Positions 1 to 5,818 of a stretch of 6,969 nt of DNA are shown one piece after another (the stretch's first letter is position 1; each line of letters starts with the position of its first letter). The stretch comes from Candidatus Cloacimonadota bacterium (lineage in GTDB: Bacteria > Cloacimonadota > Cloacimonadia > Cloacimonadales > TCS61): assembly GCA_030592835.1 (NCBI GenBank), contig JAUVIJ010000103.1:1-6969 (forward strand). Reading direction: 5' to 3'. The translations under genes were made by a program, and so were the position numbers. The notes below the pieces were generated by a model, which was given only the letters and a program-made list of their open reading frames with translations, did not search any database and was not told the origin of the DNA.

Positions 1-22
1 AGTAATTCAATAACTCTTTATA

Positions 23-74
23 ACCTTCCGATCTTTCTTATGGTGAGTTTGCTGTCAGATAAAGATCGGAAGGT
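23..74. repeat. 14-bp perfect inverted repeat (hairpin A)
   Basis: ACCTTCCGATCTTT at 23-36 is the exact reverse complement of 61-74, separated by a 24-nt loop. The left arm with its flanks (22-40) also matches 340-358 in direct orientation at 16 of 19 positions, so this hairpin and the one at 315-354 belong to one repeat family. There is no T-run directly after the stem on the plus strand, so it is not a classical intrinsic terminator. It could be a transcript-end structure, a palindromic intergenic repeat, or one boundary of the structured element that follows. Confidence 0.75.
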
Positions 75-120
75 GTTATCAGTCAACATACAATGACAGC
101 GGTGGTTGTACTTGTCTTTG

Positions 121-286
121 CGCTACGCGATGCTGCATAGCGTCGAGTGATCTTTCACTTTGTCTTGCGACCTGTCCCGCTGTATCCGGCAACTGCCGGA
201 GTAGGAGGACGCAATCTCTAGTTCAATCAGATTACAACCTAACTTCCGAATACGCCACGGCGCACAAGTGTTTCGACTTTGTCGAA
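121..286. other. Hairpin-dense, GC-richer non-coding element
   Basis: Four further local foldbacks lie here. CGCTA 121-125 pairs with TAGCG 138-142, extended inward by GC/GC. AGTGA 146-150 pairs with TCACT 155-159 around a TCTT loop. TCCGGC 185-190 pairs with GCCGGA 195-200 around AACT, and is enclosed by a longer-range stem of TTGCG 165-169 with CGCAA 210-214 plus CCT 171-173 with AGG 206-208 across an A/A mismatch. TTCGAC 272-277 pairs with GTCGAA 281-286 around TTT. The stretch is visibly richer in G+C than the flanking genes and has no reading frame with a start and ribosome binding site. I do not recognise it as tmRNA, RNase P RNA, SRP RNA or a known riboswitch. It may be a structured RNA or a dispersed intergenic repeat; strand and ends are unknown. 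Confidence 0.45.
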
Positions 287-314
287 TCTTCTGAATGTTG
301 AGGTGTTCCTACCC

Positions 315-364
315 AAACAATCGGAAGATCAGCAAGCTGAACATTCCGATGTTTCTAATTTTTT
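315..364 (+). terminator. Compound hairpin B with T-run, possible terminator
   Basis: ATCGGAA (320-326) pairs with TTCCGAT (344-350). Beyond a one-base bulge the stem continues with AAAC (315-318) and GTTT (351-354). Inside the loop TCAG (329-332) pairs with CTGA (337-340), giving a stacked second stem. Six T residues follow at 359-364 after a four-base gap, which suits an intrinsic terminator for a plus-strand transcript arriving from the left. On the minus strand no T-run follows, so it would not end the TPR transcript by that mechanism. The arm sequence is shared with hairpin A at 23-74, so it may be a repeat first and a terminator second. Confidence 0.4.
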
Positions 365-430
365 GAGTTTTAACTTAATTGTACTATCAGTTTGTTGATT
401 GCAGGAAGCTCGAGTCGAGTTAAAATCTAA

Positions 431-1309
431 CTAAGTCTTTTTACTGATATTGTCCAGTTTCTGGATTATCTGATTATAGAGCAGCGTCAGTGAGATCGAG
501 AAAGACACTTTCTTTCTGGCATGCATCACCAGGCTGTAGGCTTCCATTATCTTATTCTGATTCAAATAGATCCGGATAAGGTCGAGATAACTGGAATCAT
601 TTTTAGGAGAAATTTGAATACTTTTTATTAAGTAATCTACAGCCTCATCCATTTTACCGATATTCTCACAAGTAATACCAAAACCACGATAGAAATGATA
701 GGTTTTGATCTTCATTTTCTCAGCTTTTTGAAATTCCAGATATGCCTTTAACCAGTTGTCGAGATGAGAATAAGCGATCCCTTTCAGATAGAAGATCGTA
801 CCATTTTTCCCAAAAGATTTCTCCGCATTTTCCAGATGTTTGATCGCTTTCCGGTAATCCTTCAGGGCAAAATAAAGCTCAGCAGTGAAGATATATGGTA
901 AATTTGAGGTTACATTTTGTTTGAGGAGGTTTTTCATTATTTTCAGACTTTCATTGAATTTACCCAGTTTGGAGAGAGCGTAGGCTTTGTTATAGAGAAG
1001 TTCCGGGAATTTTAATCTAACCTTATCGTAATAATCGAGTGCCAGTTGAAATTCATTCAGAGAAAGAAAACAATTACCGATACGCAATGGTATTTCCGGA
1101 TTTTTAGGATCGATAGACATCAAATCAGTATAGGTTCCTATAGCTTTAGTAAATAGTTTCTTGGAAAAATAAAGTTCACCCAGAGTAAAATACAGTTGTT
1201 TTTCCTCAGGATAGATCTCTATATTGGTTTTAAGTAACCGACAAGCTTTCAACCAGTTCTTCTTACGTTGAAATTCAGCCTGCCAGAGAATATTCCGGAT
1301 ATTATCCAC
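431..1309 (-). CDS. TPR-repeat protein, soluble
   Basis: This 292-residue protein is built almost wholly of tetratricopeptide-type helical hairpins. Repeated units carry the usual small/aromatic pattern, for example around residues 40-60 (LYFTLGELYFSKKLFTKAI), 74-97, 105-125, 140-160, 172-192 and 217-236 (GKMDEAVDYLIKSIQISPKN). TPR arrays are protein-binding scaffolds; no catalytic domain, signal peptide or membrane segment is visible, so a cytoplasmic adaptor role is inferred and the partner is unknown. The start is GTG at 1309, preceded by only a weak GTGGGG-like ribosome site; the next in-frame ATG would cut into the repeats at residue 64. The gene is the last of the minus-strand cluster, 208 bp after dusB. 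The same frame upstream looks like decayed coding sequence (1331-1507), so the protein may once have been longer. Confidence 0.85.
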   Translation of the reverse strand: MDNIRNILWQAEFQRKKNWLKACRLLKTNIEIYPEEKQLYFTLGELYFSKKLFTKAIGTYTDLMSIDPKNPEIPLRIGNCFLSLNEFQLALDYYDKVRLKFPELLYNKAYALSKLGKFNESLKIMKNLLKQNVTSNLPYIFTAELYFALKDYRKAIKHLENAEKSFGKNGTIFYLKGIAYSHLDNWLKAYLEFQKAEKMKIKTYHFYRGFGITCENIGKMDEAVDYLIKSIQISPKNDSSYLDLIRIYLNQNKIMEAYSLVMHARKKVSFSISLTLLYNQIIQKLDNISKKT

Positions 1310-1330
1310 ACAACCCCACTTCTAATGAAA

Positions 1331-1507
1331 TTACGAACTTTGCTTATTTAAACCCAGATAATGCAATAGATCTTTTTAAATAGCAGCATTAAGTCTTAGG
1401 CTTATAAATCTTTTATGTGTGAGTGAATCACAAAATTGTTTCTGAATATCTTTATGATATGCAGGAAAATTTTCTAATCCATCACCCTATAAAATATTAC
1501 CACTCAT
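1331..1507 (-). pseudogene. Possible decayed reading frame between dusB and TPR gene
   Basis: Immediately after dusB there is AGAGG (1515-1519, overlapping the dusB stop codon), 7 nt, then ATG at 1507. That frame reads six codons (MSGNIL), a TAG at 1489, then 36 open codons beginning GDGLENFPAYHKDIQKQF and ending in LRLNAAI. A TAA follows at 1378, then 14 more codons (KDLLHYLGLNKQSS) to a TAA at 1333. The residue composition after the stops is protein-like, and the frame is the same as that of the downstream TPR gene (start 1309), with one more TAG at 1324. It could be the worn 5' part of that gene, the remnant of a separate small gene, or chance. I do not recognise a family. Confidence 0.3.
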
Positions 1508-1517
1508 TATTAAACCT

Positions 1518-2495
1518 CTATCGCATTGTCTGAGTTAAATACAATTTCTTGATCATGTCAAGAATATCTTCCATATCCAAACTTCGATTTATATAATCTC
1601 TGATTTTAGCTCCACCCTTAAATCCTCGTGTGTAACAGGAAAAATGAGTACGCATCTCTCTCAGAGCTACCGATTCTCCTTTATCCTTAACAGTCAATTC
1701 AACATGTTTTCTGATCAATTCAAACTTTTCTTCCATCCAGATCTTTTCAATTTCCAGATTCTTTAATGCTGATTTTATTTCCCGGAATATCCAGGGTTTT
1801 CCCATTGCTCCCCTGCCGATCATAATGGAATCACATCCGGTTGTCTCAAACATTTTTAGTGCATCTTCAGGATTTCTGATGTCTCCGTTACCAATTACAG
1901 GGATATTAAGTGCTTGTTTCAAGGTTTTTATCAAGTTCCAATCGCTTTTACCAGCGTACATCTGGGATCTTGTCCGGGGATGTAAACAGATCATATCGAT
2001 ACCTGCCTGCTGAAGTTTGAGAGCAAATTCGACCGCATTGCTGCTGAAATTATCCCAACCGCTTCGGATTTTCACTGAGAGCAGAATGCCCGTCCCCTGT
2101 AATTCCTTTTTCATCGCAGAAATTATAGAAACTGCAAGCTGCGGATTCTGCATTAAAGCAACTCCAGCTCCTCTTTTAACAACCTTTTTTACCGGGCAAC
2201 CCATATTGACATCAATAAAATCAGCCCCGGTTTGTATAGCTCTTGATATTGCTTTTTTCATGATTCCGGGATCTTTTCCGAATATTTGAACCCCGAAAGG
2301 ATGCTGATTCTCACCGAACCTGATATATCTCAAACATTTCTCGGGATTCCTGATCAAGCCATCAGCGCTGACCATTTCACTTACAACTACATCTGCGCCG
2401 CAATTTTTACAGACAGAGCGGAAAGAATTGTCAGTGATACCAGCAAGCGGTGCCAGCCAGATCTTTTTCCGGGCAAGATCACTCAGTGACAGCAT
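1518..2495 (-). CDS. dusB: tRNA-dihydrouridine synthase, DusB type
   Basis: This FMN enzyme reduces specific uridines in the tRNA D-loop to dihydrouridine with NAD(P)H. From the chosen ATG (2495) the protein is 325 residues, normal for bacterial Dus. Visible motifs are the N-terminal barrel strand LAPLAGITD (14-22), the catalytic cysteine C100 in DVNMGCPVKK, flavin-contacting K142 (VKIRSGW) and H172 (LHPRTR), GNGDI (202-206) and GRGAMGKPW (227-235). A C-terminal helical tRNA-binding part follows. DusB assignment rests on overall motif spelling; DusA and DusC are less likely. An upstream in-frame TTG at 2531 would add 12 residues that do not belong to the family and would deepen the overlap, so the ATG is preferred. 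The start lies 17 nt inside the end of the upstream methyltransferase gene and has no Shine-Dalgarno, so translational coupling is inferred. Confidence 0.95.
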   Translation of the reverse strand: MLSLSDLARKKIWLAPLAGITDNSFRSVCKNCGADVVVSEMVSADGLIRNPEKCLRYIRFGENQHPFGVQIFGKDPGIMKKAISRAIQTGADFIDVNMGCPVKKVVKRGAGVALMQNPQLAVSIISAMKKELQGTGILLSVKIRSGWDNFSSNAVEFALKLQQAGIDMICLHPRTRSQMYAGKSDWNLIKTLKQALNIPVIGNGDIRNPEDALKMFETTGCDSIMIGRGAMGKPWIFREIKSALKNLEIEKIWMEEKFELIRKHVELTVKDKGESVALREMRTHFSCYTRGFKGGAKIRDYINRSLDMEDILDMIKKLYLTQTMR

Positions 2496-3222
2496 TTTGT
2501 TGTAACTGATAGATAAAAATGCCACAGGCAACTGCTGCGTTGAGAGACTCCATCTCAGGGCTCATGGGGATGTACAATTTATGATCAGCATTCTCGGAAA
2601 GAACTTTTTCTACACCAAAAGCTTCTGAACCGATGATCAGAATAATATTGTTTGCAGGTGGATTGAAAGAAAAAAGATTTTTTCCATTATCGACAGTAGA
2701 AATGATTTTTGTGGATGCTTGCTCCAAAACCCATCGGTAGTCTTTGATTTCATGGGGGAGACGAAAAACAGCACCCAATGATGACCGGATTACTTTCGGG
2801 TTATAGACTTCACAGCAATCGGGGGAAAGTATGATCCCTGAAATTCCAGCAGCCGCTCCCGTTCTGAATATTGTACCCAGATTGCCGGGATCTTTTATCC
2901 TGTCGAGATAGAGAAGAAATCTATCAGCAATTATCGAGAGTTCAGGATAGGAGATTACAGCTATACATGATTGGGGTCTCTGAGTGTCACTTAGTTTTTC
3001 AAGTTGCCATGATTGTGCTTCGAAACGAGTCCCTGCCTTCAGATCATCGTATTCAGTCCAGGCGTCAGAACTGATGATCAACTCATCGAATTCAATTCCG
3101 TAATGATCGATCTGCCGTAATAAGCGATTACCTTCGACCAGAACTTTCTGCTCCAGGTCACGGTATTTTTTCTGTTTCAGTTTAAGCAGTTTTTTTAGAT
3201 GGGATTGGGATAAAGGGTTCAT
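2479..3222 (-). CDS. TrmH/SpoU-family RNA 2'-O-methyltransferase
   Basis: This is a SPOUT-class enzyme that transfers a methyl group from S-adenosylmethionine to a ribose 2'-OH in rRNA or tRNA. The 247 residues fit the two-domain RlmB/TsnR-like layout. An L30e-like substrate-binding domain covers about 1-95 (KKYRDLEQKVLVEGNRLL near 18-35; LSDTQRPQ at 77-84). The trefoil-knot catalytic domain covers about 100-245. Motif 1 is DPGNLGTIFRT (111-121, with N114 and catalytic-type R120), motif 2 is IIGSEAFGV (196-204) and motif 3 is YIPMSPEMESLNAAVA (217-232). Motif 2 reads GSEAFG where many members have GNEGxG. NPKVIRSSLGAVFRLP (141-156) is also typical. The exact RNA target cannot be told from sequence. 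The ATG sits 2 nt after the stop of the HD-GYP gene with no ribosome site of its own, which suggests coupled translation. Confidence 0.93.
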   Translation of the reverse strand: MNPLSQSHLKKLLKLKQKKYRDLEQKVLVEGNRLLRQIDHYGIEFDELIISSDAWTEYDDLKAGTRFEAQSWQLEKLSDTQRPQSCIAVISYPELSIIADRFLLYLDRIKDPGNLGTIFRTGAAAGISGIILSPDCCEVYNPKVIRSSLGAVFRLPHEIKDYRWVLEQASTKIISTVDNGKNLFSFNPPANNIILIIGSEAFGVEKVLSENADHKLYIPMSPEMESLNAAVACGIFIYQLQQNAVTE

Positions 3223-3224
3223 TT

Positions 3225-4802
3225 TTAATCGCGATATATTTTTTTGATTTCTTCAACATTTACCTGATCTATCTGGTGCGGTTGTAAATACCTTTTCCCA
3301 TATGTACGGTAAATTTCTGTATCCAGGATAAGATCGAGGATATCTTTATCGATCTCCATCAGTCTTGCTTTCTCAGCCATTATCCTTAGAGTTGTATTCA
3401 GTGAAATCCCGTCTTTGTAAGGACGGTCCGTAGCTGTCAGGGATTCAAAAATATCTGCGATCGCAATGATCCTTGCCTGCAGAGGCATATCTTTTTCCGT
3501 ATATTGATGAGGATAACCATTCCCATTCAATTTTTCATGGTGTAGAGAAGCAAATCTGGGTATATTTCTAAATTTTCTGGGAAATGTGATCCTGGACAGC
3601 ATCTCTTCTGTGACCAGCACATGTTCGTTCATTTTATGCCTTTCTTCGGCTGATAAAGTTCCTTCTCGAATCTTTAGATGTTGGTATTCATCTTCAGTTA
3701 TAAGATAAACTTCCTTTCCGGAAATATGGTAACTTTGATCAGCGATCCTGTTGAGTATTTCCAGGGTTGAATCAGAGAATTTGATCCTTCCTTTATTGAG
3801 ATCTTTTAAGAAAACAAGGTCTCTGTTCAAAATCTCGATCTCTCTGGACAGTTCATCTTTCCGGTCTGGAAACCTGTAGATATCTTTTTCCAGGAAAGTT
3901 TTGATCAGGGCGAATCTGGTCTCAATAAGATTGATCCTGTCGTAAACGGATTCCAGTTTAGTGGATTTATCCATTATAAATTCCGGAGTTGTGATTTTCC
4001 CGAAATCATGCATCCAGGCGGCAATACTGATTTCCTGCAGTTCATCACTATTAAAAACCCTGAATTTAAAGATGTGATTATCCCGATTCACGCTATTTGC
4101 GATCATTTCTGTCAGTAAAGCTACTCTGCTGATGTGATCTCCAGTGTATTTGGATTTCTTATCGATAGCATGTGCTATTGTTCTGATGAACTGGTTCAGG
4201 AGATCTTCCAGACTTGTGACCAGTTCCTTGTTGGACAAGGCGATTGCTGCTTGAGAAGCCAGAGAAGTTAACATGGCTGTATGCTTTTCAGTGAAGGATA
4301 CGATCTTTCCGGTATCATCCAAAGCATTGATCAACTGGATTACTCCTAATACTTCTCTCTCGTGACTAAGTAAGGGTACACCCAACATAGATTTCGACTG
4401 ATAATTGTTCGCCTTATCGTATTTTCTGGTCCCGCTGTTATCAAAGATCTTCTGATTATAAACATCTTCTATGTTTATAATTTCCTGCTTATGTACGATA
4501 TAAGAGACGAAATTATTCAAATTGTTTTTTCCAAGATCATTATAAAGCGGTACACTGGGCCACTTAGCAATATCGACTCTTCCGAGAAGAATATTCTTGG
4601 AAAGAGTGCATACCAGTTGAAAATCAAGGAATTTTTTATCACGGGATATGCGGTATAGAGAACCAGCATCGGCATTAGTGAAACTGATCGCCTCTCCCAG
4701 CACCATTTTGAAGAATTTATCAATATCCTTCTCGGCTGAAAGAGCGATCCCGATTTTAGTCAATCGCTGAAGATGGTCTTTTTCCGCAATCATATCTATC
4801 AT
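3225..4802 (-). CDS. GAF + HD-GYP domain cyclic-di-GMP phosphodiesterase
   Basis: This 525-residue soluble protein has a GAF sensor domain (about 11-195, with MLGVPLLSHEREVLGVIQLIN at 139-159) and a C-terminal HD-GYP domain (about 200-470). HD-GYP enzymes hydrolyse the second messenger c-di-GMP. Metal and catalytic residues all look intact: H223 (TGDHISRVA), H265-D266 with K269 (HDFGK), H394, H421-H422 in HHEKLNGNGYP, the GYP triad 429-431, and D450 in ADIFESLTATDRPYK. About 110 residues (275-385, charged and helical) separate the HD pair from H394. I recall similar long spacers in other GAF-HD-GYP proteins, so this is probably a subfamily trait. No transmembrane segment is seen, so the GAF domain should sense a cytoplasmic ligand that is not identifiable here. 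The ATG at 4802 has AGGA six bases upstream; a second ATG three codons later is possible. It leads the minus-strand cluster. Confidence 0.93.
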   Translation of the reverse strand: MIDMIAEKDHLQRLTKIGIALSAEKDIDKFFKMVLGEAISFTNADAGSLYRISRDKKFLDFQLVCTLSKNILLGRVDIAKWPSVPLYNDLGKNNLNNFVSYIVHKQEIINIEDVYNQKIFDNSGTRKYDKANNYQSKSMLGVPLLSHEREVLGVIQLINALDDTGKIVSFTEKHTAMLTSLASQAAIALSNKELVTSLEDLLNQFIRTIAHAIDKKSKYTGDHISRVALLTEMIANSVNRDNHIFKFRVFNSDELQEISIAAWMHDFGKITTPEFIMDKSTKLESVYDRINLIETRFALIKTFLEKDIYRFPDRKDELSREIEILNRDLVFLKDLNKGRIKFSDSTLEILNRIADQSYHISGKEVYLITEDEYQHLKIREGTLSAEERHKMNEHVLVTEEMLSRITFPRKFRNIPRFASLHHEKLNGNGYPHQYTEKDMPLQARIIAIADIFESLTATDRPYKDGISLNTTLRIMAEKARLMEIDKDILDLILDTEIYRTYGKRYLQPHQIDQVNVEEIKKIYRD

Positions 4803-4818
4803 TTCCCTTCCTGAAAAT

Positions 4819-4847
4819 AGTCTTGAATTACAAGCTTATAATGTCAA
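4819..4847 (-). promoter_or_regulatory. Possible promoter of the HD-GYP cluster
   Basis: On the minus strand a perfect TTGACA (4847-4842) is followed after 17 nt by AAGACT (4824-4819), which matches the -10 consensus at only three of six positions. It would give a very short leader just ahead of the AGGA ribosome site at about 4812-4809. The -35 box is convincing and the -10 is weak. Confidence 0.3.
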
Positions 4848-4980
4848 CAATTATCATTCTCTTTCATGTATTCCACAAGAAATTTTTAGAATAGTTGAAT
4901 TCTTTATATTTTTAAAAAATCTTGTCAGATAATTTCCAGAACAGACTTTTATCTTCAATAAACTGGGTCATGAAATTAAT

Positions 4981-5085
4981 ATGCGAAATATTATCTTAGT
5001 TTTGCTTTTATCTATATCGTTCAGTTGCATATTCGGTGATACTTTCAGCGTCACGAAGACAAGAGTGATATACATCACCCCGTAA
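4981..5085 (+). CDS. Doubtful 34-codon secreted peptide or truncated gene
   Basis: ATG at 4981 opens MRNIILVLLLSISFSCIFG, a textbook-shaped signal peptide (arginine, hydrophobic core, small residues), followed by a short tail, DTFSVTKTRVIYITP, then TAA. The cysteine at residue 16 is preceded by SFS, a poor lipobox, so lipoprotein processing is not assured. No good Shine-Dalgarno precedes it. The frame stays open for 15 more codons after the TAA (LRNEKKDIIIFSRDA), so it may be the 5' stub of an exported-protein gene cut by a nonsense mutation. Hydrophobic short frames also arise by chance in AT-rich DNA. No family is recognised. Confidence 0.2.
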   Translation: MRNIILVLLLSISFSCIFGDTFSVTKTRVIYITP

Positions 5086-5091
5086 CTTCGT
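5053..5091. promoter_or_regulatory. GTGA-N6-TCAC operator-like palindrome in nested repeat
   Basis: GTGATATACATCAC at 5065-5078 has the GTGA-N6-TCAC half-site spacing used by the CRP/FNR regulator superfamily. It is nested inside a second inverted repeat, ACGAAG (5053-5058) with CTTCGT (5086-5091). The centre lies about 110 bp upstream of the predicted mocA start point and about 260 bp from the HD-GYP promoter, so it is farther out than a typical class I activator site. The nested arrangement could instead be an RNA hairpin. The regulator is unknown. Confidence 0.3.
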
Positions 5092-5146
5092 AATGAGAAG
5101 AAAGATATTATAATTTTCTCGAGAGACGCATGATTAATCCTGAATA

Positions 5147-5175
5147 TTGACAAAGTTTCTTCTCTATAATAAATT
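5147..5175 (+). promoter_or_regulatory. Predicted promoter of the mocA-xdhC-chaN cluster
   Basis: A perfect TTGACA at 5147-5152 and TAAATT at 5170-5175 are separated by 17 nt, the optimal sigma-70-type spacing; the -10 matches four of six consensus positions. Transcription would begin near 5182, giving a leader of about 16 nt that starts almost at the ribosome site AGAGGTGA (5183-5190). A better -10 hexamer, TATAAT at 5165-5170, is only 12 nt from the -35 box and so would not be paired with it. Confidence 0.5.
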
Positions 5176-5197
5176 CACTTCAAGAGGTGAGCTCAGA

Positions 5198-5818
5198 GTG
5201 GAAACAATAATCCTGGCAGCAGGGGAATCAAAACGAATGGGGCGAGATAAAGCCCTGTTGACCATAGATGGACATTCTATTCTTACCCATCTGATCCTGA
5301 AGCTCTCTTCTATCTCTCAATCTTTCTATATAGTTTTAGGGAAGAATAAAAGTTTAGTCGAATCCAGGGTGAAGCAGGAACTGAATGATATTTCTAAACT
5401 TGTTTTTCTGGAAAACAGGGACTGGCGTCAAGGTATGTTCTCATCGATATTGAAGGGTTTCGAATCAGTTTCAGGAAAAGACATCATTCTCCTGCAAATG
5501 ATCGATCAACCTTTTCTTCCTCTCTCAATTTACAGACAGCTTATATCCGAAGTCGATGAAGATCATTTGATCTTTCAACCTGCCCTGAATGAATCAGATA
5601 AGATCCTTCCGGGTCATCCCCTTATTTTTAGAGCCGAGTTCAGAAATTTGATAATCGAGAATAAAAAACTTGATAATCTGCGAAAAATCCTGCAGCTCTA
5701 CGATCAGGAAAGAAAATTTTTGATAACAGTGGATAAGAGAATTAAACAGAACCTGAACTATTACCAGCAATATGAAACTGAAGTGAGGAATAATATCAAT
5801 GGAAATTCCAATAAATGA
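5198..5818 (+). CDS. mocA: MocA-like molybdenum cofactor nucleotidyltransferase
   Basis: Members of this family transfer CMP from CTP onto molybdopterin to make the dinucleotide cofactor of xanthine-dehydrogenase-type enzymes. From GTG 5198 the protein is 206 residues, close to the family size. It has the GT-A nucleotide loop LAAGESKRMGRDKALL (6-21), NRDWRQGMFSSI (73-84), the metal-binding DQP (103-105) and GHPLIF (139-144). The usual C-terminal D-x-DTPEDY-type motif is replaced by NLNYYQQYE (about 185-193), so one acidic ligand may be absent. GTG is chosen because GAGGTG lies 8 nt upstream. The longer frame from 5147 would start on the -35 box itself. CTP specificity is inferred from pairing with xdhC; a related NTP transferase of unknown substrate is possible. 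It overlaps xdhC by 20 nt. Confidence 0.85.
   Translation: METIILAAGESKRMGRDKALLTIDGHSILTHLILKLSSISQSFYIVLGKNKSLVESRVKQELNDISKLVFLENRDWRQGMFSSILKGFESVSGKDIILLQMIDQPFLPLSIYRQLISEVDEDHLIFQPALNESDKILPGHPLIFRAEFRNLIIENKKLDNLRKILQLYDQERKFLITVDKRIKQNLNYYQQYETEVRNNINGNSNK

Noticed and set aside
93..140. 15-codon plus-strand frame MTAVVVLVFALRDAA in the structured element
   Set aside because: No ribosome site, very short, and its 3' half is one arm-loop-arm of a hairpin, so base pairing explains it better.
275..400. Possible tRNA, tmRNA, RNase P RNA or SRP RNA in the left non-coding region
   Set aside because: No acceptor stem with T-loop consensus, no CCA end and no signature loops of those RNAs could be found.
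405..421. CTCGAGTCGAG tandem/palindromic patch downstream of the TPR gene
   Set aside because: Too short for an attachment site or operator call and has no partner copy in the window.
368..425. 8-bp inverted repeat TTTTAACT / AGTTAAAA around the end of the TPR gene
   Set aside because: The arms are AT-rich with one G-C pair each and a 42-nt loop, so a stable terminator is unlikely.
1825..2489. Open plus-strand frames opposite dusB
   Set aside because: They lie antisense to a gene with all its catalytic motifs and encode nothing recognisable.
2871..3074. Plus-strand frame opposite the SpoU methyltransferase
   Set aside because: Shadow of a well-supported gene, with no family features.
5117..5126. 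TCTCGAGAGA palindrome
   Set aside because: An eight-base palindrome alone is expected by chance, with no second copy or clear placement relative to the promoter.
4968..5153. 61-codon minus-strand frame in the divergent intergenic region
   Set aside because: It needs a TTG start that coincides with the complement of a promoter -35 box, has no ribosome site, and its sequence is not protein-family-like.
5147..5197. 17-residue N-terminal extension of the MocA-like protein from a TTG
   Set aside because: The TTG is part of TTGACA, there is no ribosome site, and GTG 5198 has GAGGTG at ideal spacing and begins right at the conserved fold.
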